Shown in pieces: positions 58,250-64,000 of a stretch of 64,000 nucleotides of DNA. Source of the DNA: Spirochaetaceae bacterium. Lineage in GTDB: Bacteria; Spirochaetota; Spirochaetia; Treponematales; Rectinemataceae. A program made the translations under genes and the position numbers. The DNA is taken from assembly GCA_025358255.1 (NCBI GenBank), contig JANYKC010000069.1, positions 1-64,000 on the forward strand, written 5' to 3'. Under the pieces are notes generated by a model that made no database searches, was not told the origin of the DNA, and worked only from the letters and a program-made list of their open reading frames with translations. The first letter of the stretch is position 1, and every line of letters starts with the position of its first letter.

Positions 58250-59701
58250 ATGGGCGCGATCAGGGTCGAGCTTCTCGATGTATCCAGCCTTGCCTACGAG
58301 GACAGGCTGACCGCGGCCTCCCTCCAGGGCCTCGTGAACCGTGGGTCCGGAGAGGGACCTGAAGGCCCTCGCCTCTTCCTCGATTATGGGACCTATGACG
58401 ATCCCGCCTCGCGGAGGACCAACTCCGTCATGATGACGGAGGAAGACTGGTCCTCCCGCTACCGGAGATTCCTCCTCCGCAACGACCTCGACAACCTCGA
58501 TGCCTACACGGCCGCCTACGGCCTCGAGGTGGAGAGGCTCGCCAGCCTCGACGAGGCGGTCACGCGGCACCGCGCCCTCCTCGCGGGATGCGTCGTCTGG
58601 GATCCCGGCCTCCCCGATTCGGTCAACGCGGCCCTCAGCCTCGCGGGCCTCGAGGACCTCCTCGTGGTCGGCCCCGCCCGCCTGGAATGGGCCAGGCGCC
58701 TCGGCCTCGAGCCCCGCGTCGACCTCCGCGGTCGCTTCAAGGACCGCGTCGCCCTGTACGAGTGGGCCTTCCTGGAGCTCAGGCCCCGCTGCCAAGCCGG
58801 AGCCGCCTGCTCGAACGAGCCCCACTGGAAGCGGCCCGAGTTCGCCGACTACATCGTCGGGAAGCGCCTCTTCGCCTTCGGCCTCTCCTCCTACGAGAAG
58901 GGCGGACTCCGCGGGCTGGGCCACGGCCTCCTCCTCTTCCTGGTGGCGGGACCCTGGCTCCTCCGCGATGCGGCCTTCGCCTGCGGCCTCGACGCACCCC
59001 TCCGCCGCCTGGCCCTCCGCCTCCTTGCCCTGGGCTCGCCGGAGACCGCCCTCATGAACACCGCCGAACTCGGGGGCTTCCGCCGCCCGGAACGTGGCAG
59101 TGTCCCCTTCAACTGGGAGGTCCAGCCCCTCCTCGCCGAGCTCGCCCCCGCCCTCCTCGGCCTCCTTTTCCGATCCCTCACGCCCCAGGACCTCCTCGTC
59201 GCGGGACCTTCCGGCGCGGGCTATGTCATCCCGCCCCTCGTTCCCGACCTCCCCGCCTATTTCCGCGCCAGCGCGGCCAGCTGCGCCACGGCAGGTATCC
59301 GCGTCGTGACGAGCTACACGGGAGACCCGCCCCGCCGCGTCCTCCGCGACCATGGCCGCGCCGAAGGCTTCCTGGGCTTCCTCGCTGGCTACTTCCACCT
59401 CGGCCGCCTTCCCGCCCACCTCGTGGGGGGAAGGCCCTTCGTCGCCAACGCCTGGCCTCCCGTCGACGCGATAGGCGCCACGATGGAGGAGACCATGGCG
59501 GGCATCCGCGCCCTCGTCGAAGGGGAAGGCCCCCTCCCCCGCTTTGTGGGCTGCCACCTCTTCGCCTACCGCAGCACCGTGGCCGACGTGGCGGCCTTCG
59601 TGAAGACCCTCGACGCATCGAAGATCAAGGTCGTCCGCGGCGACGAGTTCCTCGCCGCGGCCGCCATCCATCTCTCCCCTGGAGGTTCATATGGCAGATA
59701 G
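58250..59701 (+). CDS. GxGYxYP-domain putative glycoside hydrolase
   Basis: 483 residues. LTAASLQGLVNR near the N-terminus and the SGAGYVIPPLVPD segment (the GxGYxYP motif, last Tyr replaced) identify the GxGYxYP family, annotated as putative glycosidases of unknown substrate. WPPVDAIGATMEETMAGIRALV and FVGCHLFAYR are further conserved-looking stretches. No signal peptide is seen, so it acts in the cytoplasm, on sugars imported by the symporter encoded next. GGAGGAGG precedes the ATG at 58250, which is preferred over an upstream frame opening at 58211. It overlaps the transporter gene by 11 bases. Confidence 0.75.
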   Translation: MGAIRVELLDVSSLAYEDRLTAASLQGLVNRGSGEGPEGPRLFLDYGTYDDPASRRTNSVMMTEEDWSSRYRRFLLRNDLDNLDAYTAAYGLEVERLASLDEAVTRHRALLAGCVVWDPGLPDSVNAALSLAGLEDLLVVGPARLEWARRLGLEPRVDLRGRFKDRVALYEWAFLELRPRCQAGAACSNEPHWKRPEFADYIVGKRLFAFGLSSYEKGGLRGLGHGLLLFLVAGPWLLRDAAFACGLDAPLRRLALRLLALGSPETALMNTAELGGFRRPERGSVPFNWEVQPLLAELAPALLGLLFRSLTPQDLLVAGPSGAGYVIPPLVPDLPAYFRASAASCATAGIRVVTSYTGDPPRRVLRDHGRAEGFLGFLAGYFHLGRLPAHLVGGRPFVANAWPPVDAIGATMEETMAGIRALVEGEGPLPRFVGCHLFAYRSTVADVAAFVKTLDASKIKVVRGDEFLAAAAIHLSPGGSYGR

Positions 59702-61055
59702 GGTTCCCGGCAAGGTGAAGCTGGCCTACGGCGTGGGAGACATGGGCGCGGCCATGCTCACCGCCATCACCCAGTTCTTCCTCATGATCTACTACACCGA
59801 CGTGGCCCTCATCAATCCGGCCATCGTCGGCTCCGCCCTCATGGTTGGGAAGCTCACCTGGGACGCGGTGAACGACCCCATCTTCGGCTGGCTCTCCGAC
59901 CGCACGAAGACGCGCTGGGGAAGGCGGAGGCCCTGGCTCCTCTTCGCCGCGGCCCCTTTGGCGCTCGTCACCTGGCTCCTCTTCTCCATCCCCACGGGCC
60001 TCCAGGGCGGCGCGGCCTTCTGGGTCGTCTGCCTCTCCTTCCTCCTCTTCGACACGGTCCACACCATCATCACGGTCAACTACTCGGCCCTCACGCCCGA
60101 ACTCTCCAGCGACTACGACGAGCGCACGTCGATCACCACGGTCCGCGAGATCTTCACGGTGCTCGGCTATATCCTCGGAGCAGCGACGACGACCCTGGTG
60201 GCCGAGTTCTTCTCCAAGACGGTCGGCCTTGGCCGCCATGCCTCCTACAGCGCGATGGGAGCCTTTTTCGGCGTCGTCGCCATGGTCGCCATCCTCATCA
60301 CGGCCTTCGGCGTGCGCGAAACGGGGCACGCCACCGAGCCTGCGAAGATACCGCCCTTCAGGGCCGTGGTCTCGACTTTCCAGAACAGGCCCTTCATGTG
60401 GCTCATGGGCTGCTTCCTCCTCACCAGCCTGGCCTTCACCCTCCTCACGACCCTCCTTCCCTACTACCTCACCTACCAGCTCGAGATGTCCAAGGAAATG
60501 CCACTTGTCATGATGACCATGCTCGGCGCCATCGGCCTCTTCCTCTACCCGATGAAACTCCTCACGGACCGCATAGGGAAGGGCCCCGCCTACGCCGCGG
60601 GACTGGGACTGGCCGCGCTGGCCTGCGCCGCGACCTTCTTCATGCCCCATCGCCCCACGGCCCTCATCTACGTCATCGGGGCGGTGGCCGGCATGGGATT
60701 CTCCGCCCAGTGGGTCTGCCCTTGGTCCATGCTCCCCGACGTCATCGAGTACGACGAGCTCCGGACAGGACAGCGCCAGGAAGGCATCTACTACGGGATG
60801 TGGAATTTCATCACGAAGTTCACCAACGCCTTCGGCATCGCCCTCGTGGGATTCTCCCTCTCGATCTTCGGCTACATCGCCAACCAGCCCCAGTCGGAGC
60901 GCGCCCTCTTCGGCATCAAGCTCTTCTTCGGGCCGGCCTCGGCGATCGCGATCCTCGTGGCCCTGCCCTTCCTTGCCACCTACCCCATCACCAAAAAAAG
61001 CCACGCCCTGATCGTCGCCCAGATAGCGGAGAAAAGGGCCGCCTCCGGCGCCTGA
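59691..61055 (+). CDS. GPH-family sugar:cation symporter
   Basis: 454 residues, 12 predicted membrane helices, MFS_2 fold (glycoside-pentoside-hexuronide group, MelB-like). The family marks are YGVGDMGAAML, the cation-site region DAVNDPIFGWLSDRTKTRWGRRRP between helices 2 and 3, and QEGIYYGMWNFITKFTNAFG. Coupled to the GxGYxYP protein gene, it probably brings in the glycoside or uronide that the enzyme acts on. TGGAGG precedes the ATG. Confidence 0.9.
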   Translation: MADRVPGKVKLAYGVGDMGAAMLTAITQFFLMIYYTDVALINPAIVGSALMVGKLTWDAVNDPIFGWLSDRTKTRWGRRRPWLLFAAAPLALVTWLLFSIPTGLQGGAAFWVVCLSFLLFDTVHTIITVNYSALTPELSSDYDERTSITTVREIFTVLGYILGAATTTLVAEFFSKTVGLGRHASYSAMGAFFGVVAMVAILITAFGVRETGHATEPAKIPPFRAVVSTFQNRPFMWLMGCFLLTSLAFTLLTTLLPYYLTYQLEMSKEMPLVMMTMLGAIGLFLYPMKLLTDRIGKGPAYAAGLGLAALACAATFFMPHRPTALIYVIGAVAGMGFSAQWVCPWSMLPDVIEYDELRTGQRQEGIYYGMWNFITKFTNAFGIALVGFSLSIFGYIANQPQSERALFGIKLFFGPASAIAILVALPFLATYPITKKSHALIVAQIAEKRAASGA

Positions 61056-61077
61056 GCCTTGGACCAAGGGGATAACC

Positions 61078-61887
61078 ATGCGACTCGAGATCTTCATCGT
61101 CGATGCGTTCACGGAGCACTTCGGCTGCGGCAATCCGGCGGGCGTCCTCATCCTCGGAGAGGACGGGAAGGAGCTGACGGACGAGGTCCTCCAGAAGATC
61201 GCCTTCGAGGCATGCAAGTCGGAGACTGCCTTCGTCTTCCAGGAGGAGGGCGGCTTCTCGATCCGCTGGTTTACCCCCATGAAGGAGATGCCCCTCTGCG
61301 GCCACGCCACCTTGGCGGCCGCCAAGGTGCTCTTTGAAAGGAACCCCCATTGGGAGTCCTTGTCCTTCGGGCATGCCAACGGGCGCATCGACATCGGGAA
61401 GGACGCGGAAGGGAACATCGCGATGACCTTCCCCCTGGACAACTACACGAGGACCCCGGTGGAAAGCCTGTACAGGTCCTTTTTCCATATCGAGGATTTC
61501 GAGGACTGCCTTGTCGGGGAAAAAACGGGCAAGGTGGCGTTGGTGGTCGATCGCGGCTTCGACCTCACCTCCATCAGGCCTGATTTCGCGATGATGCGCC
61601 GAAGCGGCGGCGTTTTCTCCCGTGGGATCGGGGTCACCAAGGCCTCCGACCGATACGACTTCGAGACGCGCTACTTCAATCCCTGGGCAGGGGTGGACGA
61701 GGATCCCGTGACGGGTTCGGTCCACACCCTCCTTGGCCACTACTGGAGCGATGTCCTGGGAAAGAGGCGCCTCGTGGCATACCAGAGATCGCAGCGCCCC
61801 GGCATCCTCCTCCTGGAAATCAAGGAAGGCAGCATCGTGATAAGCGGCAAGGCGAGGATCGCCATCGAGGGTTTCCTGAGACCTTGA
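61078..61887 (+). CDS. PhzF-family isomerase/epimerase
   Basis: 269 residues with the two-domain diaminopimelate-epimerase-like fold. FIVDAFTEHFGCGNPAGV at the N-terminus, the catalytic Glu in CKSETAFVF, RWFTPMKEMPLCGHATLAAA, and RYFNPWAGVDEDPVTGSVHTLLG are all present. No other phenazine genes are nearby, so PhzF here is a generic isomerase of unknown substrate. It starts 22 bases after the symporter gene and may belong to the same sugar-utilisation operon. Confidence 0.88.
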   Translation: MRLEIFIVDAFTEHFGCGNPAGVLILGEDGKELTDEVLQKIAFEACKSETAFVFQEEGGFSIRWFTPMKEMPLCGHATLAAAKVLFERNPHWESLSFGHANGRIDIGKDAEGNIAMTFPLDNYTRTPVESLYRSFFHIEDFEDCLVGEKTGKVALVVDRGFDLTSIRPDFAMMRRSGGVFSRGIGVTKASDRYDFETRYFNPWAGVDEDPVTGSVHTLLGHYWSDVLGKRRLVAYQRSQRPGILLLEIKEGSIVISGKARIAIEGFLRP

Positions 61888-61918
61888 CCCACCGCTTCCC
61901 CCCCGCGCCTTGTGCGCT

Positions 61919-62764
61919 TCAGCGTATGCCGAACTCCCTTCGCGCGAAGGCTTCCAGCACGGGGCGGAGGGCTGGATCCGCGGCGGCATTCCGCAGGATG
62001 GCGTCGAGGTAGCCTGCAGGCTCGCCGGTGTCGAGGCGCTCGCCCTGGACCCGCGCATACGCGACCTTGCCCGCCGCGATCAGGCGATCGAGCGCGTAGG
62101 CATGGAAGTACTCGCCCTTTTCGTGTTTCGCCCAACCTTCCGCGAGGAGATCGAAAAACTCGGGGGTATAGAGGTAGCGGCCAATGGAGACCTCGTGGGA
62201 AGGCTCCTTGCCGGGGGTCGGCTTCTCGACGAAGCCCCGGACGGAGATGCCGTCAGGGGCGGGATCCACGACGCCGTAGCGCGAGACATCGCCTGGCTCG
62301 AGGATGGTGGCCATCACGCACTTGCCCGTCCTCTCATGGACCTCGACGAGCTGGCGCGCGAGGGGCTTCTCTCCCACGTGGAGGTCGTCTGGGTAGGCGA
62401 CGACGCAGGGCTGGCCGCCCATGAGGGAACGCACCTGGAGGAGCGCGTGGCCGGTGCCGCGCATCTCGCGCTGGCGCACGAAGGAGATCTCCGCGTCGGG
62501 CGGGGCGATGGAAGCGAGCTTGTCCGCCCTTCCCTCCCGCCTGAAGATCTCCTCGAGCTCCATCTCGCGGTCGAAGTAGTCCTCGAGGGCTTTCTTGCGC
62601 CGCGAGCTGATGATGACGATCTCGCGGATGCCCGAGGCGACGAATTCGTCCACGATGTACGCGATCGAGGGCCGCGTACCGACGGGGAGAAGCTCCTTGG
62701 CGACCGTCTTCGTGACGGGGAGGAAGCGCGTGCCGTAGCCCGCGGCGACGATGATGCCTTTCAT
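61919..62764 (-). CDS. galU: UTP--glucose-1-phosphate uridylyltransferase
   Basis: 281 residues. Forms UDP-glucose for glycolipids and polysaccharides. The nucleotidyltransferase loop GIIVAAGYGTRFLPVTKTVAKELL, VIISSRRKKALEDYFD, VAYPDDLHV with the metal-binding Asp, and GFVEKPTPG are diagnostic. Length is normal. It converges with the PhzF gene. The start codon lies six bases after the -10 box, with no Shine-Dalgarno, suggesting a leaderless mRNA. Confidence 0.94.
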   Translation of the reverse strand: MKGIIVAAGYGTRFLPVTKTVAKELLPVGTRPSIAYIVDEFVASGIREIVIISSRRKKALEDYFDREMELEEIFRREGRADKLASIAPPDAEISFVRQREMRGTGHALLQVRSLMGGQPCVVAYPDDLHVGEKPLARQLVEVHERTGKCVMATILEPGDVSRYGVVDPAPDGISVRGFVEKPTPGKEPSHEVSIGRYLYTPEFFDLLAEGWAKHEKGEYFHAYALDRLIAAGKVAYARVQGERLDTGEPAGYLDAILRNAAADPALRPVLEAFARREFGIR

Positions 62765-62770
62765 GCGCCC

Positions 62771-62800
62771 ATGCTACCGCAGCGCGTCCTTCCCCTTCAA
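62771..62800 (-). promoter_or_regulatory. galU promoter, probably leaderless
   Basis: On the minus strand: TTGAAG (62800-62795), 18-base spacer, TAGCAT (62776-62771), six bases before the galU ATG. Confidence 0.55.
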
Positions 62801-62825
62801 TAGCGGGCCGCGGCCCTAGCCGCCT

Positions 62826-63089
62826 CTAGTCCCGGAACACCGGCAGGCGCCCGAGGCAGACAAGACCCTCGCCCGAATGGCCGCCTTCCTCGAGGAGGGC
62901 GGCTGCCCTTGCGGCGACCGTGCAGGGCACCTGGGCAAGGAGGGCCTCGGGGGACGACAGCGAGCCACCCGTGGCGATCGACCGTGCCGCTCCCGCCAAG
63001 GCCTCCCCAGGGTAGGGCTTCCGGGACTTCCAGGCCACGACGAGCAGGTCGCGGGTGAGTCCCGCTATCACGATCCGGTGCTTGTCCAT
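62826..63089 (-). CDS. Small protein of unknown function downstream of YeiH gene
   Basis: 87 residues, beginning MDKHRIVIAGLTRDLLVVAW. A strand-helix pattern followed by an Ala-rich helical second half (EALLAQVPCTVAARAAALLEEGG) is visible; no family is recognised. The start lies 5 bases after the stop of the YeiH-type gene, with GGTGAGG just ahead, so it is probably translated with it. Confidence 0.5.
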   Translation of the reverse strand: MDKHRIVIAGLTRDLLVVAWKSRKPYPGEALAGAARSIATGGSLSSPEALLAQVPCTVAARAAALLEEGGHSGEGLVCLGRLPVFRD

Positions 63090-63093
63090 GGCC

Positions 63094-64000
63094 TCACCAG
63101 GCTCCCGTGAGCGCCTGGGCGCCGAGGGAGACGACGGCGACCGTCGCCCAGCAGGCAAGCCCCAGGGCGATGGGCTTCCATCCATTGCGCAGGAGCTTCC
63201 CGAGGTCCGTGTTGAGGCCGATCGCCGACATCGCGACAATTATGAGGAACTTTCCGCCCTTGCCGAGGAAGGCCGTTGCTCCCAGGGGAAGGACAGCTGC
63301 CGTCCGGATCACCGATGCCAGGAGGAAGCCCAGGACGAACCAGGGAAAGGCCCGGAGGAAGCCGAACCATCCGGGCGCCCGGGAGGGCATTGCGGTGGAT
63401 CGCGCCGTGCGCCTGTGCGCGAAGGCCAGGACAAGGCAGATTGGCATGATGAGAAGGGTCCGCGTGAGCTTCACGACGGTGGCGTAGGCCCCTGCCGCGT
63501 CGCTATAGGAATAGGCGGCCGCGACCACCGAGGAGGTATCGTTGATCGCCGTCCCGGCCCACATGCCGAAGCCGCGGTCGGAGAGGCCGAGAAGGCGGCC
63601 AAGGGCCGGGAAAAGGAATACCGCCACCACGTTGAAAAGGAAGATCGTGGAGATCGCATGGGCGACTTCCTCGTCTCCCGCCTCCACGATCGGGGCCACC
63701 GCGGCGATCGCGGAACCGCCGCAGATCGCCGTGCCCACGCCGATGAGGAGGCTCGATTTCCCTCCGATCCTGAGGAGGCGCGAGCCGGACCAGGCCACGA
63801 GGAAGGCCGCGGCCAGCGTGAAACCGAGGACATACAGGGATTCGGCGCCTGTCCGCATGACGCTCGCCAGGTTCATCTCGAAGCCCAGGAGGATAATGGC
63901 CGCCTGGAGGACTTTCTTGGAAGCGAAGGCTATCCCCGGCCGGAAGCGGGGCGGGCGCTTCCAATAGGCGGCGACCATGCCGAGGAGGATGCCGAAAACC
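63094..64000 (-). CDS. YeiH-family putative sulfate exporter, cut by window edge
   Basis: Integral membrane protein of the UPF0324/YeiH family. At least 300 codons are present; the frame is still open at base 64000 (FGILLG precedes the Met at 63978), so the N-terminus is missing. About eight membrane helices are seen, with the family motifs FASKKVLQAAIILLGF, SSLLIGVGTAICGGSAIAAVAPIV, GTAINDTSSVVAAAYSYSD and SAIGLNTDLGKL. The transport role is inferred from the family annotation; substrates are poorly tested. Confidence 0.88.
   Translation of the reverse strand, partial: VFGILLGMVAAYWKRPPRFRPGIAFASKKVLQAAIILLGFEMNLASVMRTGAESLYVLGFTLAAAFLVAWSGSRLLRIGGKSSLLIGVGTAICGGSAIAAVAPIVEAGDEEVAHAISTIFLFNVVAVFLFPALGRLLGLSDRGFGMWAGTAINDTSSVVAAAYSYSDAAGAYATVVKLTRTLLIMPICLVLAFAHRRTARSTAMPSRAPGWFGFLRAFPWFVLGFLLASVIRTAAVLPLGATAFLGKGGKFLIIVAMSAIGLNTDLGKLLRNGWKPIALGLACWATVAVVSLGAQALTGAW

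Noticed and set aside
58151-59671. 506-codon minus-strand frame rich in Gly, Glu and Arg
   Set aside because: It is antisense to the GxGYxYP gene, with repetitive acidic/Gly composition typical of GC-rich antisense frames, and no Shine-Dalgarno.
61078-61887. Phenazine biosynthesis cluster suggested by PhzF
   Set aside because: PhzF-like isomerases are widespread; no other phz gene is present.

Overview
The window is GC-rich, densely coding DNA from one bacterial chromosome. I infer a free-living or environmental spirochaete (Spirochaetota, Treponema/Spirochaeta-like). The support is indirect: loose lipoboxes typical of spirochaetal lipoproteins, a MurA with Asp in place of the catalytic Cys, and many stand-alone signalling proteins (STAS, SpoIIE-type phosphatase, HD-GYP, class III cyclase). 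There is no 16S gene in the window to settle it. I saw no rRNA, tRNA or CRISPR array.

Layout. 1-2400: the end of an IS5-like element, then a decayed NtrC-type regulator. 2431-5639: S41 protease, rsmE and a WecG/TagA-type glycosyltransferase. 5639-6865: a complete insertion sequence with 19-bp ends. 7034-9749: a sigma-54 activator without a DNA-binding domain, trmJ and an SDR. 9855-12288: a stress/signalling cluster (STAS-zinc ribbon, YbjN-like, PspA, winged-helix regulator). 12280-12690: an AT-rich island with two perfect DnaA boxes and a short palindromic element. 12694-16026: three overlapping genes, two membrane proteins and a DjlA-like J-protein. 16113-19369: a lipoprotein, an exported HEAT-like protein and an M24 peptidase. 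19441-22272 (minus): dihydroorotase, a SpoIIE-type phosphatase response regulator and a 44-residue protein. 22471-23769: murA. 23766-28413 (minus): argC-argJ-argB-argD behind a promoter flanked by two operator-like palindromes. 28408-31933 (minus): racemase, M29 aminopeptidase and a sensor kinase. 32045-33344: trpS with a structured leader. 34069-40946: FKBP isomerase, flavoprotein, methyltransferase, GNAT, radical SAM, YcaQ-like and YigZ genes. 41094-44720: cyclase, deoxynucleoside kinase, tpx and HD-GYP regulator. 44902-46665: fhs. 46961-50962: two beta-helix lipoproteins facing each other across a HEPN-MNT toxin-antitoxin pair; one lipoprotein has an in-frame TGA. 51502-54128 (minus): an S1/P1-nuclease or phospholipase C-like exported protein and a ferredoxin-fused aldo-keto reductase. 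54233-56731: an oversized GlmS. 56850-61887: phosphoesterase, GxGYxYP putative glycosidase, GPH sugar symporter and PhzF-like protein. 61919-64000 (minus): galU, a small protein and a YeiH-type transporter cut by the window edge.

Themes. Envelope metabolism recurs (murA, glmS, galU, glycosyltransferase, CTP protease, lipoproteins), as does local signal transduction. Several genes on both strands have a good -10 box only 6-8 bases before the start codon and no Shine-Dalgarno, which points to leaderless mRNAs. Two families of short inverted-repeat elements are scattered here. One is clearly the ends of the resident insertion sequence; it also occurs as a 59-bp hairpin before murA and as a solo end inside the deoxynucleoside kinase promoter.
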